A DNA stretch of 64,000 nucleotides from GCA-2862585 sp965277895 (GTDB lineage Bacteria; Bacteroidota; Bacteroidia; Flavobacteriales; UBA7312), in contig CBDIDR010000001.1 in assembly GCA_965277895.1 (NCBI GenBank), forward strand, positions 1,697,645-1,761,644. Reading direction: 5' to 3'. Positions within the stretch are counted from its first letter, which is position 1. Every line of letters begins with the position of its first letter. Both the position numbers and the translations under genes were made by a program. Below the pieces are notes generated by a model that saw nothing but the letters and a program-made list of their open reading frames with translations, was not told the DNA's origin and made no database searches. This document shows, one piece after another, positions 39,401-47,700 of this stretch.

Positions 39401-41348
39401 AGGAGAAACTGACGGAACAGGAACTATTGTTGACCTAGACAGCGATGACGATGGCGTTTGTGATGCCGATGAAATTGTAGGCTGTACAGATGTTCTTGCA
39501 TGTAACTACAATGAGTTTGCAACAGATAGCGATACCACTTGTATCTATGCTGTTGGATGTGAGGAATGTTCAGGAGAAAGCGATGGAACAGGAACTATTG
39601 TTGAGCTAGACAGCGATGACGATGGCGTTTGTGATGCCGATGAAATTGTAGGCTGTACAGATGTCCTTGCATGTAACTATAATGAAATTGCAACGGATGA
39701 TGATTCATCATGTATATACACTGTAGGCTGCGAAGAATGTTCAGGAGAAACTGATGGAACAGGAACCGTAATTGATGTTGACAGCGATGACGATGGTGTT
39801 TGTGATGCTGACGAAATATTAGGATGTACAGATACTAATGCTGACAACTATAACCCTAATGCTACAGAAGAAAATAATAGCTGTAGCTATTGTAGTCAGT
39901 TTAGTGTTGTAATGATGGGTGTTACTGACGCATCAGAATTCGGAGCTTCTGATGGTAATGCTCAAGCAATTGGTTATGGTGGTTCATCAAACTATGATGC
40001 AAATGTATTTGATGCTAACGGAATCCCACAAAATCCATTTGCATTGTCAGCAGGTGACTACACTTTTGTAATTACAGATATTATTTCCAATTGTACTGCA
40101 CAAGTGACGTTTACTGTAGGTCAGCCTGATAATGTTAGTCCTTGTGATTTTGTTCCAACAGGCTTAACAGTTGATAACATTATTCACAATAGAGTAACAT
40201 TCAACTGGTCAGCAACAGATGCTGCACCATCACACTATATGATTCGTTACAGAGTATTAGGAAGTGGAGCAGATGGCTGGACAGTAATTTCTGCTGGTCC
40301 TGTGAACACTAACTCTTGGAACGGTACAAGTAGAACACGTTACTTTATGGAGCCAGGCACTACTTATGAGTGGTCAATGAGAGCTAGAGTACTAAATGAA
40401 GACTTGACAATTAACTGTCAGTCGGATTGGTCAGCTAACTTTGAGTACACTACTCTACCAGCTTGTCCTAACTTAGATAACCTATCAGTATCTACAGAAG
40501 CTAATTGGGTAACTTTCTTTGCCGATGCACCATCTGAAGAGTGGGGCGTATGGCAGTCAAAAGGAAAGATGCGTGAGTTAGGTGCTAACAACTTCCGCTA
40601 TGTCAATGGTGATTCTGAAGGAAACATCAATGGCTTGAAAGGAAACTTTACAGCGAGTACAGATTACGAATGGCACACTAAAGCATGGTGTACAGGAAAC
40701 GTAGACGAAGATGGCAACTCAGACCCAATGTATCATTCGGGATGGGGTGACTTCTCAGCCTTCAGTACTGAAGCAGCCTGTGATAAGATGCCAATGAACT
40801 TAACAACAAGTTCCAACGGAGCTAATACGGCAGTAATTATGTCTTGGGACACACCAGAGAGTGGTGCACCAGACCATTACTTCCTCGAGATGACTAATGT
40901 AACAACGGGAGCAGTTTACGAATGGAATGATATTCCAGGAACGGCTACTTCTCAAACCAAGTTCAACCAAAACCCAGGAGACGAGATTTCTTGGAGAATA
41001 AGAGGAGCTTGTGGTACAAACGGTACATCATGGGCAACCATTTTCTCACAGCCTGTAACATACACATTAGGTGGTGAAAGAGTAGCTGCGGACTTAGTAT
41101 CTGGATTAGATGTATATCCAAATCCGTCAAGAGACATCTTTAACGTAACGTTTACTTCTGAGGAAGCACAAACAATGAGCGTGAAAGTTGTTAATATGAT
41201 TGGTGAAGAGATTTACAACGAAGAGTTAATCGAGTTTGTTGGTCAGTACACGAAAGTGATTGACATGAACACTCAGCCAAAAGGCGTATATTTCTTAGAA
41301 ATTACGACTTCAACTGGTGGAATTAACAAAAAGATTGTTCTTCAGTAA
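30456..41348 (+). CDS. Giant secreted repeat protein, T9SS type A cargo (3630 residues)
   Basis: Predicted surface or secreted protein; function unknown. It has a signal peptide (1-19, ending SSYAQ) and a unique N-terminal beta domain. Eleven modules of ~215 residues then follow; their FEK motifs start at 31200, 31830, 32463, 33171, 33804, 34539, 35196, 35844, 36558, 37209 and 37854. Each has DWNLAENQD, TCIITRQN, SWYNNIRDAH, TLHILDSDLYFEL and GGFAYTRT. They are joined by Cys-rich linkers with GCTDxxACNYD and CGVPNGDNSTC. Nine 57-residue repeats follow (GCTDVLACNYN .. DSDDDGVCDADEI) with a DxDxDG Ca-binding pattern, then about three fibronectin-III-like domains and a type A sorting domain (LDVYPNPSRDIFNVTF to KKIVLQ). 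Its promoter is uncertain; TATATTTA at 30403 is one mismatch from consensus. Confidence 0.93.
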   Translation: MRLLFTIVISILTVSSYAQDIPGCTDPSACNYINSDSIVGFNENYSPSEWTQFSGNGNGTISFSEDGNSLVINGSDGDFSNWGGSITGEELSSPTEVYMYVDQDVEVSFDWSAQHNDTWQYEQMYFINGTATSLINPVGENPQSGTITFNASAGDLIGFIEDATNGCCGEGWLTISNFIVTSVGEPANVDDGSCEYTSCADDCGVPNGDNSTCSGCSDPNAYNYDPTYLFDNDSCTVLDCYTGILEVEFEKLGGTDWNLPENQDFITPTCIITRQNNNALYNSVYQNDFNDNQSGSNTMWKNGSYDEGGSWYNNIKDAHGGNMQSIEGDVMTLHILDSDLYFELDFSSWDQNGNWQQFAGGFAYTRTFIGGGEDANCNEVEMVYGCSDEIACNYDTLATYNDGSCEYISCADLCGVPNGDNSSCTGCTDPIAFNYDPNAIISDSCTANTCFEGQSYVEFEKENYADWNLAENQDFITSTCIITRQNQNALYNSVYQNDFWDNQSGSNTMWKNGGYNEGGSWYNNIRDAHGNNMQSIEGDVMTLHILDSDLYFELYFTSWSQYQQGGFAYTRTFITAGENEDCFEVELVGGCTDDYACNYDSLANVNDGTCDYISCADICGVPNGDNSSCTGCTNPSAANYDAENIIDDGSCTSLDCGFELLYNGPTVVNFEKADNAYWNLAENRDFITPTCEITRQNQNALYNSVYQNDFWDNQSGSNTMWKNGAYNEGGDWYNNIRDAHGYNMQNIVGDVMTLHILDSDLYFELYFTSWSQNQQGGFAYTRTFIAQGDSLIEGCIEVELVSGCTDQIACNYDSTATVESGLCEFTSCADECGVPNGDNSTCTDCSGVVNGDDTSCNDECGVPNGDNSTCLGCTDPNAFNYDPTAIIDNDSCTTLDCFDGELEVDFEKENGADWNLAENQDFITPTCIITRQNNRALYNYVYQNDFYDNQSGSNTLWKNGAYSESGSWYNNIRDAHGYNMQNIVGDIMTLHVLDADLYYELYFTSWSQSQQGGFAYTRTFVAAGENADCEEIELINGCTDELACNYDSLATFNDGTCDFISCLDECGVLFGDNSSCIGCTDPNAANYDPANIVDDGSCTSLDCGLELLYNGPTVVYFEKEDNAYWNIAENRDIITPTCEITRQSNHALYNHVYQGDFWDNQGGSNTLWKNGTYNEGGDWYNNIRDAHGYNMQNIVGDIMTLHILDSDLYFELEFTSWTSNGAPWNNNSDESGGFAYIRTFIAQGDSLVEGCVEVELVYGCTDELACNYDSTATVESGFCEYISCADECGVPNGDNSTCTDCSGVVNGDDTSCYDECGVPNGDNSTCSGCTDSNAFNYDPNALIDDSTCTVLDCFNGQIEIDFEKFDGTDWNLAENQDFITPTCIITRQDNQALYNSVYQNDFYDNQSESNTMWKMGSYEMAGTWYNNIRDAHGYNMQNIVGDIMTLHILDSDLYFELEFTSWTSNGAPWFGSISSGGFAYTRTFIGGGENADCEEVNMIYGCTDAIACNFDSLATYNDGSCDYLSCADDCGIPNGDNSSCSGCMDPSAMNYDPTATISDNSCSVLDCDFELNYGSNLIIDFEKENGADWNLSENQDSITPSCIITRQNNRALYNYVYQNDFWDNQSGSNTEWKNGAYNEGGSWYNNIRDAHGGQMQNVVGNTMTLHILDSDLYFELYFTSWSQNQQGGFAYTRTLIAQGDSLVENCDEIIIDGMYGCIDEFACNYDSIASLNDGSCEYISCADDCGVPNGDNSSCTGCMDPIAINYSSINIFDDSSCTILDCDFELTYFGSPLVVDFEKASNADWNLSENQDSITPTCIITRQNMQPLYNTVYQNNYWDNQQNGNIQWKMGSYEEDNNWYFNLRDASNNNMQNIVGETVTLHILDSDLYFELYFTAWSQGWSGGGGFAYTRTFVAQGDNLTEDCEEVLLVYGCTDEVACNYNSLSTFNDGSCEYISCADECGVPNGDNSTCTDCSGVVNGDDDSCFDDCGVLYGDNTSCIGCTDSNAYNYDPTAIISNDSCTVLECYQGGLIVNFEKEDNSNYNLAENQDFITPTCIITRQNQSALYNTVYQDNFWDNQIGSNTEWKMGGFDEENSWYNNIRDASNNNMQNIVGETVTLHILDSDLYFELYFTAWTQGINGGGGGFAYTRTLVYSGTNIDEDANCNEVALIYGCSDPNSCNFDSIATFNDGSCDYSCYDACGVIYGDNSSCSGCMDPSASNYDPNAIVSDDSCADLDCEIDINYDGLITTSFEKEDGADWTLAENQDSITPNCILTRQNQEAIYNIVYQDNFYDNQSGSNTYWKNGPLSSGGGWYNNIRDAHDGQMQTIVGDVMTLHILDADLYFELTFTSWSQNQQGGFAYTRTLVASGSYFLEDCEEVIIDGIYGCTDEIACNFDAIATLEDGTCEYESCADDCGEPNGNNESCSGCMDPFAYNYDPTAIFDDGSCSTIECDFDLNYQGLIVVQFEKEDGADWNLSANRDSITPTCIITRQDNQALYNAVYQDDFWDNQANSNMYWKNGSFDENSAWYNNIRDAHNGNMQTIVGDIMTLHILDDDLYFEFEFTSWTSGGSPWNSSSELSGGFAYTRTLIAQGSDLIEDCDEVVNEIEGCTDILACNYNEIATFDNSSCIYAVGCEECSGETDGTGTIVDLDSDDDGVCDADEIVGCTDVLACNYNEFATDSDTTCVYAVGCEECSGETDGTGTIVDLDSDDDGVCDADEIVGCTDVLACNYNEIATDDDSSCIYTVGCEECSGETNGTGTIVDLDSDDDGVCDADEIVGCTDVLACNYNEFATDSDTTCVYAVGCEECSGETDGTGTIVDLDSDDDGVCDADEIVGCTDVLACNYNEFATDSDTTCVYAVGCEECSGETNGTGTIVDLDSDDDGVCDADEIVGCTDVLSCNYNEFATDSDTTCVYAVGCEECSGETDGTGTIVDLDSDDDGVCDADEILGCTDVLACNYNEFATDSDTTCVYAVGCEECSGETDGTGTIVDLDSDDDGVCDADEIVGCTDVLACNYNEFATDSDTTCIYAVGCEECSGESDGTGTIVELDSDDDGVCDADEIVGCTDVLACNYNEIATDDDSSCIYTVGCEECSGETDGTGTVIDVDSDDDGVCDADEILGCTDTNADNYNPNATEENNSCSYCSQFSVVMMGVTDASEFGASDGNAQAIGYGGSSNYDANVFDANGIPQNPFALSAGDYTFVITDIISNCTAQVTFTVGQPDNVSPCDFVPTGLTVDNIIHNRVTFNWSATDAAPSHYMIRYRVLGSGADGWTVISAGPVNTNSWNGTSRTRYFMEPGTTYEWSMRARVLNEDLTINCQSDWSANFEYTTLPACPNLDNLSVSTEANWVTFFADAPSEEWGVWQSKGKMRELGANNFRYVNGDSEGNINGLKGNFTASTDYEWHTKAWCTGNVDEDGNSDPMYHSGWGDFSAFSTEAACDKMPMNLTTSSNGANTAVIMSWDTPESGAPDHYFLEMTNVTTGAVYEWNDIPGTATSQTKFNQNPGDEISWRIRGACGTNGTSWATIFSQPVTYTLGGERVAADLVSGLDVYPNPSRDIFNVTFTSEEAQTMSVKVVNMIGEEIYNEELIEFVGQYTKVIDMNTQPKGVYFLEITTSTGGINKKIVLQ
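31200..38270 (+). repeat. Eleven ~215-residue modules with paired higher-order duplication
   Basis: In-frame repeats with periods 630, 633, 708, 633, 735, 657, 648, 714, 651 and 645 bases. The long periods (after modules 3, 5 and 8) carry an extra linker, TDCSGVVNGDD plus a second CGVPNGDN copy. Modules 3 and 5 share features seen nowhere else (ELLYNGPTVV, NAYWN, ENRD, CEITRQ), and 2+3 resembles 4+5 as a unit of exactly 1341 bases (447 codons). Confidence 0.9.
38280..39821 (+). repeat. Nine tandem 171-bp (57-codon) repeats
   Basis: Units start at 38280, 38451, 38622, 38793, 38964, 39135, 39306, 39477 and 39648, with a degenerate tenth start at 39819. Spacing is exactly 171 bases throughout. 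Six units carry FATDSDTTC. Two (third and ninth) share another version, EIATDDDSSCIYTVGC, almost base for base. Near-identity at synonymous positions points to recent duplication or gene conversion. Confidence 0.95.
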
Positions 41349-41371
41349 TTCTTAAATAAATAGATTGATTA

Positions 41372-41403
41372 AAAGCCCCGAGCAAACGCTCGGGGCTTTA
41401 TAT
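41372..41403 (+). terminator. Rho-independent terminator after the 3630-residue gene
   Basis: A 12-bp stem AAAGCCCCGAGC / GCTCGGGGCTTT with a 4-base loop, followed by a T/A-rich tail. This is the strongest hairpin in the window and isolates the giant gene from the next operon. Confidence 0.9.
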
Positions 41404-41722
41404 TTTATAAGACTTTAATCAGTAAATACAAAATCTAATTAGTCAACTATTTTTAAAAATTTAAATGGTTTTGAAAATTCTAAAAGTACTAAGTATGTAC
41501 TCATTTTTAACAACTATTTATATATATTGCAGAGTAATTAATTCTTATTTTTTTGAAACAAATTGCATTTTAATTAAACTTAATCTTGCTTAAATTCAAT
41601 AAAAATATTTATTAATTACTAGATAAAGTTTTATTGTTCAATACTTTCATTTACATTTTTTAATGATTTATTTAAAAATATTTACTTTTGATTATAATAT
41701 AACCACTTAACACTCTTTAACC
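41404..41722. other. AT-rich intergenic region before the adhesin operon
   Basis: About 320 bases with no gene and no tRNA. It is extremely A/T-rich with short homopolymer runs and several stops in all frames. The only signal seen is a promoter -7 box near its right end. The AT content could make the DNA curved or a protein-binding site; this is inference. Confidence 0.6.
41683..41690 (+). promoter_or_regulatory. Candidate promoter of the SprB-like operon (-7 box)
   Basis: TACTTTTG fits TAnnTTTG. A start near 41697 would leave a leader of about 26 bases before the TTG start at 41723. No -33 box at the right spacing. It would drive five overlapping or closely spaced genes (about 18 kb). Confidence 0.45.
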
Positions 41723-44700
41723 TTGACACTAGCTAGATTTATTTTACTATTTGTGTTTGCTCCTTTTTTTGTAGTAGGACAAACTATCACCGACATTGTT
41801 ATTACAGATTCAATCCAATGTGCTGGAGATCCTGAATGTGTTGACATCACATTTACTGGACTTGATAATTCACAGTCATATAATCTAAAATTCTATGATG
41901 AAAATGACGCCTTAGCTGGTGTTGAAGATGATTTTACAAATTTAGCAGGATACACGCCTAATAATGCAACTTCTGGTACTTTTGAATATTGTTTCTCGGA
42001 AGATGGCTTTTACAGAATTGAATTACTCGATGCATCCGAAACGTTGATTAATTTTAGTAATCATACAACACAACTTTCACCATTCTCTATAAATATAGAC
42101 ATTTCACCATCTCTAAGTTTTTTAGATTTACTGTGTAATGGCGATACAACGGGGTGCATAAAAATAAATGTTATTGGAGGTACACAACCCTATTCTGCTG
42201 AATGGACTGGTCCGAACGGCTTTAGTTCAGATACAATTGATCAAGAATCTTCGACAATATCTAATTTAAGTGCTGGCACGTATTTCTTAAACATTATTGA
42301 TGCCAACGGCTGTCCTAGCTCTACTTTTACTGAAACCGTAACTGAGCCAGACCCTATTACAAATTTCTTTAGTCTAGTGGAGGAAAAATGTTTTGATTCT
42401 AATGATGCAGAACTGACAGCAAATCCTGATGGAGGGAATGGTATACCTTATTCTTTCAGTTGGAATACGGGAGATTCTATCCAAACAATTATAACTGGAG
42501 ATGGTGATTATAGTCTAACAATTGAAGACTCGGAAGGCTGTGCTAGTGAAGAATTTGATACAACTTTAAGTCCTATTCCTTTACTAACATTCACAAATCC
42601 TATTTCAGTCAACAATGCTTTATGCTTTGGCGAGGATGGATCTGTGACAATTAATGCTTCAGGTGGAACTGGGGTAATTGAATATTTATGGCCAACTGGA
42701 ACTAGTACTGTTAATACAGAAAGTTTACCAGCAGACGACTATGAAATTACAATTAGAGATGAAAACTTATGCGACACCACCGCCGTATTTACAATCACTG
42801 AGCCAGATGATATTCAATTTAATTTAACTTCTGTAACCGACATTGATTGTTTTGGTGAGGCAACTGGTCGTTTTGATTTTGAAATTATAGGAGGAAATCC
42901 AAATTATTCTATCGAAATTACTGGAGAAAATACACTAGCAAATCCTAACGACAGTGATTTGTTAGAATCTTGGCCATACTTAGCACAAGACCTTCTGCAA
43001 GATACTTATGAAGTAATAATTACAGATACTGATGGTTGTACAGATATATCTACAGTTACTGTCAATGAAGCTAGTGAAATAATTGATGATTTTTCAAATG
43101 TTATTGATGTAAGCTGTTTTGGAGAATCAACCGGACAAATCACAGCTAATATTCAAGGAGGAAGTGGTGAATACGAATACACTTGGACTAACTCTAACGG
43201 AGATACTATTGGTCAAAACTTTCCTTTACTTCCAGGAGTTACTGCTGGCACTTATAATTTAAATGTAAACGATGGTTTGTGTGAGGTTGATTTCACTTAT
43301 ATAGTGGACCAGTCAACAGCTGTTCAACATTTAGCATCCAATGCGAATGACGTTAGTTGTTTTGGAGCTAATGATGGATTTATTGACGGCACACTAGTTT
43401 TTGGTGGGGCAGCTCCTTACTCCTACACTTGGACTAACAACGTGAACGGACAGCAATTTAACACCCAAAACCCTAATGACCTTTCTCCTTCTACTTACTT
43501 TTTATCTATTGAAGATGCAAATGAATGTGTGTATAATAATTTATTCTCAGAAACAATTGAAGAACCAACTCCAATAACAATTCAAGATTTAGATGTAAGC
43601 TCCCCATCTTGCTTCAATGAATCTACTGGTGAAATTTCTTATAATGTTGTTGGTGGTGACCCTTCAATAGTTGGTGGATTCCCAGTTTACCCATCATCTT
43701 TAACTGAAACATCATCAGGAGCTGTTTATTTCTCGCCATATATTGGTCTGCCAGCAGGCAATTATATTCTTTCAGTTAGTGATCAGAATTGCTCAATTGA
43801 TACTAATTTGACATTAGATAACCCTGATCAATTATCGCTTAACATAATCTCCACTGACATTACATGTTTTGGTGCAAATGATGGTGTAATTATTTTTGAT
43901 TACTTAGAAAGTCCGACTGTTAATAGCAGCATTGAGGTTACCTTTCCTGATGGATCTACTTCATTTCAACCAGATACCATTGAGAACTTACCTCCTGGCA
44001 ACTATGTATGTAAACTAATACAGGGAGGGTGTGAAGTGACAGAAACAGCAACTATTAATCAACCCACACAAACGTCATACAACTTAATTAATACCACACC
44101 TACTAGCTGTAATGAAGCTGATGTTTTACAAAATCAATTGATTAGTGACGGAACAATTAGTTTCGTAATTAATGGTAGTGAAGTATCCTACCAATATGTC
44201 ATTGGCGCTGATACTACTACAGTTTTAAGCGGCTTTGTTGAAACGGTAACAAACCTTAGTGCTGGAGACTATGAAATAAAGGTATTAGATTCTATATGTT
44301 CATTTACTGAGACTGAAACAGTTCTTGCAGCTTCAGAAATTACAATCTCGGATGTAACAACTGATATTACTGGTGCTGGAAATAGTAACGGAGCTATAGA
44401 TTTAACTATATCAGGCGGTCAAGCACCATATGACATAAGCTGGATAGGTCCTAATGACTACACCGCAAGTACAGAAGATATTAGTGATTTGGCTTCTGGA
44501 AATTATACTGTTACAGTACAAGACGATTTAGGCTGTATTGATGTTGAAAATATATTCATAAACGAAGATGACTGTAATGTTATCATAACACCAACTATAG
44601 TTGATCCGGAATGTCCTGGCGATAGTATGTCTATTACCTTTTCAGTTGTTGGTGGTATAGCTCCATACAACTGTGACATGACTGGTGACGCCGATGGAGA

Positions 44701-47700
44701 TGGTAGTGATGATTTAGTTCTTTCAAATGTAAGCATCTTTAATTCTTTGGGATTCTCAATCACTCTTCCAACTAATGAAAACTTCGAGCTCATTGTTGAA
44801 GATGATTTCGGATGTCAACAATCTTATAATTTTGAAAGTGAAGGTATTGAACCAATCAGTGTAACTCCTACTATTAACAATGTTTCATGCTTTGGTTTAT
44901 CTGATGGGGAAATTATTATTGACCCTTTGACTGACATTAGCGGTGCCACTGCACCATATACTATTTCATATGGCAGTAGTAGTCCTAACCCTTCAAATCT
45001 TCCAAGTGATGATTATGTGATAACTATAACTGATGCCACGGGAGTTTGCTCTCAATCTTTTAGCTACTTTATTGATGAGCCTACTCCTATTGAATTAACA
45101 AATTCTATTGTAAATAATCCAAATTGTGTGCCAAACACTAATACAGCTGATGAACTTGGTTCTATTATAGCAGTAGCTAGTGGAGGAACACCACTTTCAA
45201 ATGGAAGTTATATTTATGATTGGAGTTTTGCAGGACCAGCTACTGTTGATGGGCAAACTCTTAGCGATCTTGGTCCAAATCAGTATTCAGTAGAAGTAAC
45301 TGATAATAATGGATGCCAAGCAGACAGTACATTTACTTTATCCAATCCAAACTTTATTAACTATATCGATGTTATATCAACTAATCCTAATTGCTCAGGT
45401 GGTGCTGACGGTTCATTTGTAATAGAAACATCAAATGCTGATAATGAAACATTTAGTTGGTTTGAAGTTGGCAACCCAATTTCTATTGGAAATAATGACA
45501 GTATTTCTAATCTATCATCAGGTTTATATTCATTTACGATTTCAAATAATCAAAATTGTTTCATACAATCTAATTTCCTGCCAGTAGATGTATTAATACT
45601 GACTGACCCTGACCCTTTTACATTTAGTGTGATTAGTTCACCATCCGTTCCTTATGGTATCTGTGATGGTACTGCTTTTATAAACCCTACAGACCCAACA
45701 TTGAATCTAAATGATTTGGATTACAATTGGTCTACTGGTGATAGTATCTTTTCAGTTGACAGTTTATGTAGTGGAAATTATTTTGTAGAAGTTACAGATC
45801 CAAATGGGTGTTTTGCTTCAGAATTATTTACAATTAATCAAGATGACTGTGACTTTACCTTAGGCGAAGTTATTACTTCTAATGCGACATGTTACGGTTC
45901 AAATGATGGTGAAATCCAAATTTTGACTTCAACTTCAGTGTCAAATCAAGGGTATTCACCATACACCGTGAAGTTCTTCGAGGGGACAACACAATTGTTT
46001 TCTCAGGCTCAACCAAATCCTAGTCTGGTCACGAGTGATTTAGCTGCGGGCTCTTATTACGTTGTCATTGAGGATTCTGTAGGATGTTTAGCCGACACTA
46101 GCATTACGATTACAGAACCATCTCAAATAGCATTCAGTTATACTACTCTAAACGATACATGCTTTGGTTCATATGACCCAGAAGTTCATATGACAATTAC
46201 TGGAGGTACAATAAATGGCGGACAATATGATGTTGAATTCTTTGGATTTGAATATTGGGTTGCTAATGAACCAAACGGTATTGAACAATATGAAGCTGGT
46301 AATGATGTGATTTCAGGAACTATTCCTAACATTCTTATCACAGATAGTAACAATTGTGAATTAACTATTCCACAAATAGTGGTTCCATTTGCTTCTCAAA
46401 TAGATGTATTAGTTACTACTGATTCAGTTCGCTGTTTTGATGAAGTTTCAGGAGCTGCTAACATATCATCTCTTGTTGGTGGAACATCACCTTACAGTGT
46501 AAGTTGGTATAACTCTGCAAACACTCTTATCGCTACTGATACTTATTCATTAGACTCATTAGCCGCAGGAGATTACTACATTGCTATTTCTGATAGTTAC
46601 GAATGTGATACTATTGTAAACTTTACCATAGAAAACAAAGATGATATTGAAATTAATGCAAGTGTTAATAATGTCTCATGTGAAGGCTTTTCAGATGGAT
46701 CTATAACAACTGCAGTAAATGGTGGAAATGGAGGATATTCATACCAATGGTTCCCTGGTGGGTTTATAAACACTCAAATTAGCAGCCAATCTGTTGGCAA
46801 CTATCAACTCACTGTTAGTGATTCTAAAGGATGTGCTAAAACAGAGTCTTATGATATTGAAAATCCAGATGATGTAATAATTGAACTTACTGCAAGTCCA
46901 ATTACATGTAACGGTGAGTCAGATGGAGTAATAACAGCAAATGTTCCTTTTAACAATGTTACTGAATATAGTTGGTATTTGAATGGTGTTGCATTATCTC
47001 CATTAGTAGCAGGAAATTCTCCTGTTATAAATAATATGAGTGACGGTATTTATAATGTTGAAGTTATAATTGATGGCGATAATGATTGCCCTTACTATTC
47101 TGAAGCTATTGAATTAACTCAACCAACTGCTGTTCAAATAACGCTTAACTCAACAACTCCAACATGTCCTGGTGATAATAATGGTACTTTCACTGCCGAA
47201 GTAGAGGGTGGAACTTTGGCTTCTGGTTCAGATTATTCATATATTTTAACCGATTTATCAGATAACTCTATCGTCACTATCTTTGATACTTTTGATCAGC
47301 TATCTTCTGGTGAATTCTTATTTATTGCTGTAGATGACAATGCTTGTTCAGATTCTGTAGACTTTATACTCAATGACCCTGCTACTATTGAAATTAATGT
47401 AATTGACAATGATCCTACTTGCTACGGTGAAAATACAGGAAGTGCTTCATATACAATATTCAATAATGTAGGACCTGTTACTCAGATTTGGTCCGAGATT
47501 ATTTCTGTTGGTAATTTAAATGATATTAGCATCAATCAAGAGTTATCAAATCTAACAGCAGGAAATTATAACCTTTTGGTAACCGATAGCTTAGGTTGTA
47601 CTCAAAATGAAGTATTTACAATAGATCAACCTTCTCAAATAGAAGTAAATTTATTTGCATCATCGTCTACTTGTGCCAACACAGTAGAAGGCTATGTAAC

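Noticed and set aside
38280..39821. Regular repeats that resemble a CRISPR array at first sight
   Set aside because: The units are contiguous 171-bp coding repeats without spacers, in frame with a 3630-residue protein, and no cas genes are near.
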